Shown here piece after piece: positions 21,251 through 31,800 of a stretch of 64,000 nucleotides of DNA. The position numbers and the translations under genes are program-made. The notes beneath the pieces were generated by a model. The model did no database searches. It was not told the origin of the DNA and worked only from the letters and a program-made list of their open reading frames with translations. How positions within the stretch are numbered: the stretch's first letter is position 1; each line of letters starts with the position of its first letter. Where the stretch lies: assembly GCA_004764695.1 (NCBI GenBank), contig SMSO01000014.1:4742845-4806844 (forward strand), given 5' to 3'. The DNA comes from Schizochytrium sp. TIO01. Taxonomy: Eukaryota; Sar; Bigyra; Thraustochytrida; Thraustochytriidae.

Positions 21251-22435
21251 CGATTTGCTGTCACCAAGCAGAGTCAGTCCTCAGCTGCAAGCAAGTTTCC
21301 TACCCTTGAACAGGGCGAGGCGGCATGCGTCAGGCTTGTTGACAATTGAATCACCATGGATGGCATCGAGCCGTTCCAGGGTCCCCTTCCCAAAACCAGC
21401 AGAGCCGCCTGCAAGTGCCAACCAAGAGCAGCGAGAGCGATCTGCACCACCATCTGCTCAAGATCTCTCTCTCTCTCTCTCTCTCGCACACACCCAGTTA
21501 CTACTTGAAGGTACCTTGGTACCTCCTACCTGGCCAGAGTAGAAGAGAACCGCTGCAAACCGCCTCAGCAGTTTTCAAGGAAAGGAAAGATACCAACTTT
21601 GAGAAGTCCGGAAAGCAAATAAACTTTCAAGACGGCGTACGACGATCATCATCCATCGATGATCGGCTGCACGGATCGTTCAAGGGGAGACTCCGAGAAT
21701 GCAAGCGTGATGGCTATTATCGACGAGGTGGAGATCCACCAGCAGTACCTGGAAACCGATTAGCAATGCATGCTTTTGCTTCGTTTCGCTTGAGTTCTGT
21801 CTTACAGCCAAGCCAAGAGGTTTTCACCTCTGGGCTCTGGCTGGATGGCCATAGTACCTGTGCATCCGTCTATCATCTGCTTGCTTGCTTGCGCTTGGAA
21901 CGCTTCGTTTTGCGGCGGTGACGGTGATGAAGAGTGGGTTTGTTTCCGCTCACTCAAGGGTTCGTGCTCTTCCTTTAACTCGAGCGAAGAACAAGAATAT
22001 GCCAACTAAAAACGTGCCGCGCTCAGGTCGGTCTGTATGATGGATGGCGCTGAGGCAGCGGCACGCGATCGAAGGAGGTTGGTACCTCTGAGTCTCTTTC
22101 TTTCTTCTTGGGACTGCCGTTGTCTTCTTCACAGTTCAAGAACGACAAAAGCATCCGCGCTTTGACTAAAAGAGAGGGAAGAGAACCGAGCAAGCAAGAG
22201 TGTGCGGGCGTATCCATCGCTTGTGATCGCCGTGCTTGCTCTGCTCTTCAGATCTAGGGATAGGTACTTTCCAGTAGCCCCGCTGTTGTTTTTCCTGCGA
22301 CTGTTCGTCTGCCTTGGCGTGCACGCTCGTTTCGCAGAAGGGTCGCTTGGATGATCAAGCGTTCAAGTTCTTTCGCAGCCACCGCCGTCACCACCACCCT
22401 CGTGATTAGCATGATATATCTGACTGCTAGCCTTG

Positions 22436-22612
22436 ATTAAATGATTGAATAAATGAATGAATGAATGATCAATTGATTTAATGATTGAATGAATGAATGA
22501 ATGAATGATTAATTGATTTAATGATTGAATGATTGAATGAATGAATGAATGAATGATTAATTGAATAATTGATTAAATGATTAAATGAATGAATGAATGA
22601 TTGAATGATTGC
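22436..22612. repeat. Degenerate AATG/ATTG microsatellite
   Basis: About 175 bases of GAAT/GATT tetranucleotides with ATTAATTGA-type interruptions recurring at intervals, suggesting a higher-order period of roughly 60 bases. Confidence 0.9.
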
Positions 22613-22879
22613 AGGAGATCTTGGACTCAGGGGTCTGCCAAATGAAGTCTCCGAGAACCGCATTGAGATCGAGATCGAGCTCGAAGGCCCCTACGCTGCT
22701 AAACTTGCCTGCCTGCCAGGTAGCAAGTACTCTTCTGCCCTGCGTGATCTCTGAGTTGCAAATGCTCGACCTCCACAAATGCCTTCGCGACGAAGGGTCT
22801 CCCGAACAGCCTTCTTCAGCTTTCTCTTTCCATCGCTTCTCTTTGTTTTCTTCCCACACAACTTGACAACAGTTTGTTA

Positions 22880-23010
22880 CTTAGTTAGTTAGTTACTTCG
22901 TTAGTTAGTTAGTTAGGTAGTTATCCCACTTAAAACCCGCCTCCGTACCTACTACATACCTCTAAACAAACAAACAGATGAACAAACAAACAAACAAACA
23001 AACAAACAAT
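22880..23010. repeat. GTTA and AAAC microsatellites
   Basis: A GTTA run (22880-22922) is followed by an AAAC run (22971-23010), separated by about 50 bases of unique sequence. Confidence 0.85.
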
Positions 23011-23153
23011 TAATCAAACAACAATCAAAGAACTCTTTCTCAATTCGAGTTGCCGTGAGAGGAAGCGGCTTGATTGCCGAAGTATGGCTATTATCCCACT
23101 ACTCTAAGCCGCAGAAAGAAGCCAAGAAAGGGGGCCTTAGAAAGTTTAAGTTT

Positions 23154-23182
23154 CTTTCTTCTTCTTCTTCTTCTTCTTCTTC
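23154..23182. repeat. TTC trinucleotide microsatellite
   Basis: About nine TTC triplets; the polypurine strand gives a Glu-run ORF that is not a gene. Confidence 0.85.
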
Positions 23183-23994
23183 TAGCTCGTTCTCTCTGAT
23201 ACTACTGGAAATGGCTTTGCTCGGCGACGGTTTCCTGCGCAGAAGAGAAGAGGGGGCCTCGTGGACAGGAACTTTGGGTACGCGTGCGTGCGATGCCGAG
23301 ACCGAGTGAAGCTGGAGCTCGCAAGAAAGCACTACGCCTCATGAGCGAGGAAGGAACAGAAGCGCCTCATTCCTGCCTCAGCTTGGCTTGGCAGTTTTCT
23401 TTTGATTTTATTTTATCTGCAAAAGAGAATCGCCGCAGATCACAGAGAGAGAGATAAATAGAGAGATAAATAGAGAGGAATGGAGTGAATTCGAGGATTC
23501 CTTTCTCAGAATGTCTGTCCAGAAGAGAGCGAAAAGCTACGCTCGGCCTGAGGTCAGAATATCTCTTCTTCTGCTGCTGTTCGTTTCCTCGTGGCCTCTA
23601 GAGAAGCGGAACAAATAATGAATGAATGCATGAATGAATGAATTAATAATCGTGATTGAGATGGCGAAAGAAATCATAAAAGGTTACATACAATTCGCGA
23701 CCGTTGATCTGTTGCATTTTAATCTTAACAACATTAAAAATAACAAATCCAAAACATGTCTCTGTGAAAGAGAGGGGAATCAAGTACGTAGATCAGCCAC
23801 GATTTGCCTTACTGCCGTTCGTTCGTTTGCATATGTCGAACTTTTTGATTGAAAGCTAAGGCTAAAATCGAAGAAAGGGAAACGACTCAAGAGCCGTACT
23901 CAGTACACGTGATTTGGCCACATGACTACTTTAACTAAGAGAGTCCTGGTTACCGCCATTATTGGCAAAGCTCTGAAAAGATCGGCTTAGATTG

Positions 23995-24030
23995 AATAAA
24001 TGAATAAATGAATGAATGAATGAATGAATG
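23995..24030. repeat. AATG microsatellite
   Basis: About nine GAAT/AAAT units. A similar short run lies at 23617-23645. Confidence 0.85.
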
Positions 24031-24399
24031 GAGGAAGGATTTGGGCTCTCGAGACCTGCGAAATCAATCGTCATGCGAAGCACTCGTTTCTCCAGGAGGG
24101 GCGTGTGCTCACGAGGGCCGCTTGAGACTTCGAAGAGTCTCCGAACTCCTCGTCCTGCGAGCATTTCGATTCAATATTCACAGGATTTTCAACTCGATTC
24201 TAGTTCGAAGTTCGTCGCTTTCTCCGCAACCAAAATCTTGAACAGAATGAGTTTTCCTTTTTATTCACAAACAAACAAAAGAAACAAACAAAGAAGCAAA
24301 GAAACAAACTGAAAACAGAAGAATGAATAGCAATCATTCGAACAACGGAGAGACTGACTGAGAAAAACTCGCTATCTTAGAAAAATTAACATTATTGAG

Positions 24400-24655
24400 C
24401 TCCGAGCAGGCCTGGCTCGCTGCGGGAGTTGTATACAATGAACCTGTCCCGACTGGGGGGCGGCAGAGCTATCATCTTGAGCGACTGCGGGATGCGATAG
24501 AGGAACCCGCTGCCATATCACTCTGGGCACTGTGGGTGTCGGGGCGAGCAGCAACCTCCATAGTGGGCCCCGCAGCACTCCGGCTCCGGCGGCTCCCGTC
24601 CCTGCTTTCAGTGGGAAGCACACCCTGGGAGCGCCGACAGGGATTTCTTTCTTCA
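24400..24655. other. GC-rich island of unknown nature
   Basis: About 250 bases of distinctly higher GC between AT-rich repeats, followed by an AT-rich block. It has open frames on both strands but neither shows a domain. Local inverted repeats such as CCCTG...CAGGG and GGGGC...GCCCC are visible, so a structured transcript is possible. I could not match it to SRP, RNase P/MRP or spliceosomal RNA signatures. Confidence 0.3.
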
Positions 24656-27529
24656 TTCAAAAACCGACATATTGAACAAACACAAATTTAAAATTTTCTA
24701 TTTTTATTTTTATTAAATTAAAATAAATGTTCATTCTTAATTCTAAAAAAAGAAATGAATAAAAAAGCAGAAAAATGAAAAAAAAAAGAGGGCATACATA
24801 AGAACTTAACTGGGTAGGTCCGTGCTCTGTTCTTCTTGTTACCTGCTCCCATCCCAACAGGTTTTCCTCCTATAGAAAACACAAGTTCGATCTTCTTTGA
24901 AGTTCTTTGAAGGGACAGACAGACAGCAGTTCCTCCGCCATCGTTCCACAGCTTCTTCTTCTGCCGCCAAACTCGGCTCTTCGCCGCCTCATCGGCCGGT
25001 ACACACCTTTCGCCCACGGCTTTCGCGCTTCGCTGTAAACCCAGCCAAAACAAACTTGAGGCCAAGACCTCGATAGCTCAGTGAGAGAAGAAAGCAGCGC
25101 AAGAAGAAAGCAAAACACACATAATACATATACACATACATGTATGATGTGTGTAAATATAATGTTATATGAGCGTGTTTATGTGTATGCGAGAGAGTGT
25201 GTGTTTTGCTTTACACGTTGTGTATATGTATAAGCGCGGAGGACCATCACAGCAGCATCCCGCCTGCCATGAACCTCTCCGCCTGCGTGGCGTCCATGCC
25301 GTGGGGATTCCTCGGTGCTCGAGATTGGGCCGGCCGATCACCCGTGCGGGCTCGTTCCCCCCTGCAGGCCTCACGCGATGCGAGCGGCCTGGGTCGACTC
25401 GGCTCGAGGGGTTTTTGTGGCCATGGGTTCTGTGAAGATCCGTCGCCTCTTGGAGCCCCAAAGAGACCACGAAGTCATTAATTGGCATGGGCGGCGGAAA
25501 GAGCGTTGCGCACTGTATAGGCACGTGCAATAATACGCGCAATCAATAAGGCGGCCTGCATAGCCAAGAGCAGCGGTGGCAGCACTTAAGGAGGCAGAAA
25601 GAGAGCGCTGCTTTACCGTTCTCTGCAGCTCTGGAGACAGTTCTTTGCGCGCTGTATAACTAACTCACTAACTGTTTGGAGGGAGCGAATGAAAATGAAA
25701 TATTCTTTCATGAATAAAAATTGGGTAATGTCCAATGGTGGTTTGAGGTAACGACCCTGGTAAGTGGAAAGATGATTCGTCTGTTTATTCATTTGTTCAT
25801 TGATCCACCCCACATACTTGGATCCTTTCAGCTCAGCAGCCCTACATTTAATTCTTTGTTTGTGAAAAGAAAGACACTGCAGCAGCTGCGCACAGCAGCC
25901 AGGGACAGAGGCCTTTCCTGCACTTTTGTCCCTGTCTCCACGATCGATCAAACGATTAAACAAACAAACGATCAATCAGTCAACCAATCAGCCTCACGAG
26001 AGCTTTTCGCTGCCGATCGTCAGTTCTGCGAAAATAACAATTGCATTCCTTCCTTCCCTCCTTCTTCCAGACCACCCATCATTTAAAAAGTACCTATCTA
26101 TCCTACTCTGTCTACTAATCGAAAAAAATACAACAAAAAAAGCATTTGTTTTCTCAATTTAAAAAGGATGTTCCGAGGATAAATAAGGTCATCATACCTA
26201 ACTTGACTAAAATTTAAACTTAAAACAGGGAAAGGAACAACTTGAAACTTAGAAAGAATGAAAAGTTTTTCCAAGTGGCATGAGCACCGCATGCCTGGCT
26301 TAGGATGGCCTAGTGTTTAGGGTAAGAGGCCGCAACCGCGGGAGGTCCTATCTCATAGGTAGCTAGGTAGCTAACCGCTATCTGTGTATTACTAACCCAC
26401 AAAAGTTCATAGATAGATAGATAAATATGTAGATAAATAGGCGAGGAAGTAGTAGTGGGTAATAGGAGACAGCGGCGAAGAAGGTAAAGAGCGGTATTTT
26501 ATTTTATTTTTATTTCTTTGAATGGAACTGAGTGGAATTGGGTGGAATTGGCTGAAGCAACGAACGACCCATCATCAGAAAGCACAGGCCATGGACCACT
26601 GGTGCTCGAGGCGTGGGTGGCGGCGGAGACGGCGCTCAATTGGCGCAGTTGATGCAGAAAGGCGCAGTTCAAGGCTGAACGAGCTCCGCGGGACGCTCTC
26701 TCCCCTCGTCTCGTGGCCACTCGCGGCTTCTGCGAGGCTGTTTGCAGGTCCTCTTGAAGCAATGCGGCGAGAAGTGCCATCGCAATGACGACTCAGTCTT
26801 CTCTCTCTCTCTATATATATATATATCCAATCAATCCTATGTTCTACAAGTTACAACTAAATCAACCCAAAAAGATTTCGAAAGGAATGGGGAATGAGTG
26901 CTCTGTTTCATTTGAAAAGCACTAAACAGCCACTAAACAGGCGCTAAGAGGTGCTAGATGCTATCTAGCTAGCTAGGCTTTGCTGGCTGAATGTACTACG
27001 TAGGTGCTAATAGCACAGATAGCGCCTTTCAATTTTCAATTTAATTCAAGTTTTAAAGTTTTTTTTTAAAAAGTTTTTTTAAATATATAGAAATAGAAAT
27101 ATAAAAGGAATTTTGTTTTTCTTTCTCGTTCGCAAAATGGTCTCCAAAAGCAGATTTGGATATTTGAGAAAGGAAGAAAGGTGGAGATGACGCATGAGCT
27201 GGAAATTGAAACAGACAGCGAATAAATTTACTCGAGCTATTCCTGTGTATGAGAGGGAGGCCTTTTGCTAACGCAGGCACTAACACTTCGTGGCTCTGAA
27301 GGGCTTAATACGGAAAGCAAGGTGGTCAGAGATGGAGAGCGCGCGTGGCTTTCCCTCGATTTTTATTGCTTCCGTTCGCACTCCTTCCAATGCAATCGCT
27401 GCTGTCTTCAACATACCATTTATATTACTTTATTTCTTTATTTCTTTCTTTCCAACTTTCTTTCAATTCGGTTAATAGACGGTTGGAAGCAGGCGTACTT
27501 AGAAGGTCCTACTCATTTAATTATGATGC

Positions 27530-27722
27530 GCGCGCCACCGACTACCGGAGAAAAAGGTTTACCCGTTAGGCCAAAAGACCTTCCCCTGACCCCCTTTGGT
27601 GCGGTTGCCCCGGAATGCAGCACCTTTCACGAGGTGCACTGCAGCAAAGGAAGTGCCGGGGAAACACACCTCGGGTGCCTGTACTACGGTGTGCGCAAGT
27701 GTCTCCTCATCGAGTGAGGATT
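27530..27722. ncRNA. Candidate structured RNA (unassigned)
   Basis: GC-rich segment with three successive strong inverted repeats. CCCCGG (27608-27613) pairs with CCGGGG (27656-27661) and encloses a second helix, TGCAG-CACCT with AGGTG-(CA)-CTGCA, around a 6-base loop (27626-27631). CACACC (27665-27670) pairs with GGTGTG (27688-27693). CCTCA (27705-27709) pairs with TGAGG (27715-27719), followed by a T-rich run. A frame through the region (up to 27717) has no known domain. The minus strand also carries a tRNA A-box-like word, TGGCCTAACGGGT (27583-27571), but no B box. Strand and identity are unknown. Confidence 0.3.
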
Positions 27723-28915
27723 GTTTATTGATTTCTTTGTTTTCTCTGATTTGTTTGTTTTCTACTTGATCATTTTTTAGAGCTCGTTTATTAAAAATGA
27801 CGAACAGATTAGTAAATTCTATTGGCCAACTACCTCAGTATGAAGCAGCAGTACAAGTGCTGACTTAGTACTTTCGTACGCATAGACATAGAGACATACA
27901 TACATATAAAAATACATCATACCCACGGTGTCCACAGCCACAGAGCACCTCGAATTCTTGGACTAGATGGGCAGTTACGGCTGTTGCTCTCCAAACCAAA
28001 GCCAACTCAAGCGTCGATGTTCTCATTCGAAGACGGCTCAACCTCAATTTGGAGCGACGAGTTTATCGACGTGAAGAAGCCAACACAAAAACAAACAAAA
28101 AATCAGTGATTAGGCATACATGCATACATACATAAATACATTTATAAGTAGCGGCACACGAAATCAACGTCGCCTCAGCAATGCCGGAGATGAGGTGCTC
28201 TGAAGCGGTATCTTGGACCACCTCTTCTTTCGCTCCTCTGTCTGGTAATCTATTCATCGTGAATTGAACTCCCAAATCAATCAAAAGATGAAGAAAGAAA
28301 TGAATTACTCTTGAATAAATTAAAGTGCATCGATTACCTTTCAAGTAAATAAACAAATGAATAAATGAATTAATTAATTTATAAATGAATAAATAAAAGC
28401 TGCTCTTGCTGTCTCCAAGATCACTCACCGCGATCCTGCGAAATCCTCCACAGCGACTCGTTCTATTGTTTTCGATAGACGCGGCGTAGCGGCTTTATTG
28501 GCTCCTGCCGTGTAGACGGCGGTAAGTGGCGCCTACGCACCCTGTGATTAGCAGCTGTAGATAGCTATTACTCCTCATGTGCTCTGTTGTTTCGCCAGGT
28601 TGGCCTGAGACGAACTCGCTCAATAATTCATTGATTCATTCATCACTCACTCATGCATTGATTCATTCGATCTATTGACGTCGCTGATCTGTGGCCCGAA
28701 TGAGACAAAGTGCTCCATGTTCCACCATTGAAAGGCCTTCGAGCATGAATGCGGGCTTGTTCGAAGTTGACGCGTTGGGCTTTGGCGATAGTTTGATTTG
28801 ATCAGAAATGGCCAAAGCAATCGATCGAATTTGACGTGATGGCCGATAGTGCCTTATTTTTAGTCTTCTTCGTGAAAGGAAACGAAACTGATAACACGAA
28901 ATGGGAGCGTAAGGA

Positions 28916-28973
28916 AATGAATGAATGAATGAATGAATGAATGAATGAATGAATGAATGAATGAATGAATGAA
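28916..28973. repeat. AATG microsatellite, about 14 perfect units
   Basis: Long pure tetranucleotide run directly adjoining the 24-bp repeat array. Confidence 0.95.
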
Positions 28974-29137
28974 TAAGTACACGAGTAAACAAATGAATAA
29001 ATAGTGAGTAAATAAATGAATAAATACGTGAGTAAATAAATGAATAAATACGTGAGTAAATGAATGAATAAGTACATGAGTAAACAAATGAATAAGTACA
29101 TGAGTAAACAAATAAATAAATTCATGAGTAAATAAAT
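28971..29137. repeat. 24-bp minisatellite, 7 units
   Basis: Seven units of about 24 bases, consensus GAATAARTACRTGAGTAAAYAAAT; one unit is 23 bases. Each unit is itself six degenerate tetranucleotides, so the array appears to have grown from the adjoining AATG repeat. Confidence 0.9.
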
Positions 29138-29227
29138 GAATATACAAATGAATAAAGAAATAAATGGATAAATCATGCGTAGGACTGGCGCCGTCTCGAG
29201 CCAGTGCGCAAGAGCTGCACGTGTATC

Positions 29228-29260
29228 GATCAGATCAGATCAAATCAGATCAGATCAGAG
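29228..29260. repeat. GATCA pentanucleotide repeat
   Basis: Six to seven GATCA units with one AATCA variant. Confidence 0.85.
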
Positions 29261-30173
29261 GCCCTTTGAGACAAATGAGAGCCTTCTCTGATCGAGAAAG
29301 CTGGTTTTGAGACCGAGTTCTTGAGTTTTGTCTTATTTATCTATTCTTTCTCTCATTCGCCGCCTTTCTGTTCAGTTTCTTTCTGTTTTTTAATGTATCT
29401 TTTACCAGCTGGTTTGAGACGATTCCTGCTCGCGCCAGGGAAGTGTTTGTTTACGACTACCACTACCGCTACTGCTATTATTACTACTACCTGCAGAAAC
29501 AAGAGAAAAGTAGAAACATTATTCTTTCATTTCTGTCCGTCTGCTTCTGCGAACAGCGGCTCATTAAAATACGCTGGAAGCTTGATTAAAATACGCCGTC
29601 ACCCCATAGGACTCCTACCCCTGGGATAGAAGTAACCCTACGCACCTTTTTAGACACTGACTCTGCGGCGCGTCAACAGAGAGGAACTCCTGAGAGAGAC
29701 GGCGTGGGTCAGCGTCGGCGAGCAAACGCGTGTGCGTGCGAGAATGCTAAGATATATTAGCGCTAAATATAGCAGTCGCCGCTCGCAGCTCACATTCTTT
29801 CAGTCTCTTTTTTTTTCCTTAAATTAAAATGATCATTATTTAGTTATTTTAAAATTAAATTTAGTGTGACTTACAATAAGCATTACAGCTAGCCAGTAAT
29901 TAAATAACAGCTATCTATCCGTAGTGAGAAGACTAGTGCTTGGACAGCCTGCGCAAGTCCCTTGGTCCCCGCAGTGCGAGTCAGTCTCATATGATAGAAA
30001 GCTCCAGAAGAACTCCTTTTATTTTTCTGTTTGTTTGCCGATATATGTAGCAATGGAGGTATTCTATATTTTCTGCTTGCTTTTAAATGAAATGCAAAGT
30101 AGGAAAGAATGTTAGTTTCGCGTGGTTCTCTGTGAGGGGGAAGAGAGACAGCGGCCAAGAAAGAAGGGTGATT

Positions 30174-30220
30174 GATAAGCGCAATAAGCGCAATAAGCGC
30201 AGTAAGCGCAATAAGCGCAA
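30174..30220. repeat. 9-bp repeat (GCAATAAGC)
   Basis: About five units of GCAATAAGC; it is followed at 30329-30369 by three units of the 12-mer GATCGATTGACT. Confidence 0.85.
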
Positions 30221-31011
30221 CAGAGGGAGGAGACGCCCGAGCGAGCGACCGCCAATTCTAGGGAAAACGAAGGGGAGAAGGAGACACTTGTTTTTGTTCT
30301 TCTTCTCCTTCGCCTAGTTTTCAAATCCTTGATCGATTGACTGATCGATTGACTGATCGATTGACTGATATCCTCGAGTTTAAGCTCTCTGTTTGCTGTT
30401 TCTATCTGAGTTCTGAGCCCTCTCGCGGCAAGAAGGAAAGAAAGAAATAAAAAAGGAAAGAAAGAAAGAAAAAGGCATTCGATGATATGACCAGTCAAGA
30501 CAGAAGAAAGAAATGTATTCGAGCACGGGCCTGTGAGCGCCTGATTCTTTCTTTCTTTCATTCTTGCTTTCTTGCTTTGTTCTGCGTGAACATCGAAGGC
30601 AGCAGAAAGAGAGAAAGAATGAATGAAGCACCGCAGGCTCTCTCGGTGTTGCCGCCGTCTGTCTGAGCCTGATCATGGACGCTCAGAGTTGATTGAAAGA
30701 GTGTCTCGCTAATGAAACAAATTCAAGAAATTCAAGAACAAATTAAACAACCAATTAAACAAAGTCTTGTTGCATTCATTATTTATTTGCTTACTTCTCG
30801 TGGCACTTGCTTGCAGAGGAGGGCAGGAGGAAAGAAAAGTGAGGCGTGAGGCGTGAAATGAAAGGAAGTGAGTGCGCTGAGTAGAGTGGCTGTTTACTGA
30901 GGATGGATAGTTAGTAACTTGTCAAAGAAAGGTGAGGGGCCCTGCAAAGTGAGAGGCTGAACCTTTTAATGAAAGTTGATTGATATTTAATTTGTTTATA
31001 AATTATTGCTT

Positions 31012-31033
31012 TGCTTTGTTTTGTTTTGTTTTG

Positions 31034-31064
<31 letters not shown>
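31012..31064. repeat. TTTTG pentanucleotide microsatellite
   Basis: About ten TTTTG units. A GCAA run lies at 31548-31570 and a GAA/GGA run at 31660-31692, just upstream of the PP2C gene. Confidence 0.9.
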
Positions 31065-31065
<1 letters not shown>

Positions 31066-31800
31066 GGAAAGAAAAGGTAAGGTAAGGAAAGGAAAGAAAA
31101 GAAAGAGCGCAGTCTTCAATATGGTTGGAAAGGGGAAACTTCCTGAAGCAAGCAAGCTTTGTCATCCGTCTCTTTGTTACTAAGCTTGTATAGTTTAATA
31201 TTTATATATATTTAATAAAAAAAAGTATTTTAGATATTTGCTTTGTTTTTTAAAATAATAAAGTATTTTAAATAAAGTATTTAAACATGTAAATAAAGTG
31301 ACAAACTGAGAACTGCCGTACATACATACCGAAAGAAGAAGGAAAAAAGAAGAAAAAAAAAAGAAAAAGAGGAGGACGAGCAGTCGGCACAGCAAACCTC
31401 GAACAGCCCGTCTTCGCGAGTGCAGCGAGACGACGCCTCGAGCAATTGCTAAAATACCTGATCTCTGGTCTGTGCGTGCCGACCCCCCGCCCGCCGACCA
31501 GCCAGACCGCTAACCCCGTGCAGCCAGACAGCTACAGTTAGCTGCTGCAAGCAAGCAAGCAAGCAAGCTTCAGGAGCAGCAACCAGCATAAGTCGCCGAC
31601 GCCTCATCTAGAGAGTCGCCCCCCTCATTCAGGACTTGGCACTGAAGAAGAAAAGAAATAAAGGGAAGAAGAAGAAGAAGAAGGAGGAGGCGTGCACTGT
31701 TCCTCTTTGGAGTTTGTCAAGGCTAGTACTCTAAGTACTTCTGAAGTTTGGTCAACTAGTTGCCTTCGCGAGCACCCAAAACCGAATTGCAGCAGCGAAG

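Larger units (their letters stand above)
14325..31800. other. 17-kb gene-poor, microsatellite-rich region
   Basis: No ORF here has a recognisable domain. Most long ORFs are translations of tandem repeats (runs of FIHS, LADH, IFLQ). The region alternates simple repeats, AT-rich blocks (about 16.78-16.94, 24.68-24.79, 27.03-27.12, 29.81-29.87 and 31.19-31.29 kb) and GC-rich islands (about 16.35-16.72, 24.40-24.65, 25.24-25.48 and 27.53-27.72 kb). A minus-strand frame at 14969-14661 with a hydrophobic start (LVLAVSAAVLACLCIFYL) lacks an ATG at its start and is unassigned. Individual repeats are listed separately. It could be a pericentromeric, subtelomeric or simply expanded intergenic segment. 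Confidence 0.7.

Noticed and set aside
22880-22922. GTTA/TTAG run as telomeric repeat
   Set aside because: Lacks the GGG of TTAGGG-type telomere repeats and is a short tetranucleotide array among others.
25070-25110. GATAGCTCAGTGAGAGA, resembling a tRNA D-arm
   Set aside because: No T-arm or matching acceptor strand within 80 bases.
26300-26370. tRNA-like stretch with TGGCCTAGTG (A-box-like) and GGAGGTCC
   Set aside because: No proper B box, no acceptor-stem complementarity and no anticodon arm; not a tRNA. A decayed tRNA-derived SINE cannot be excluded.
28672-29176. Minus-strand ORFs with FIHSFIHS and LFTHVLIH repeats
   Set aside because: They are translations of the AATG microsatellite and 24-bp array; every frame stays open because the unit lacks stops. 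No unique protein sequence.
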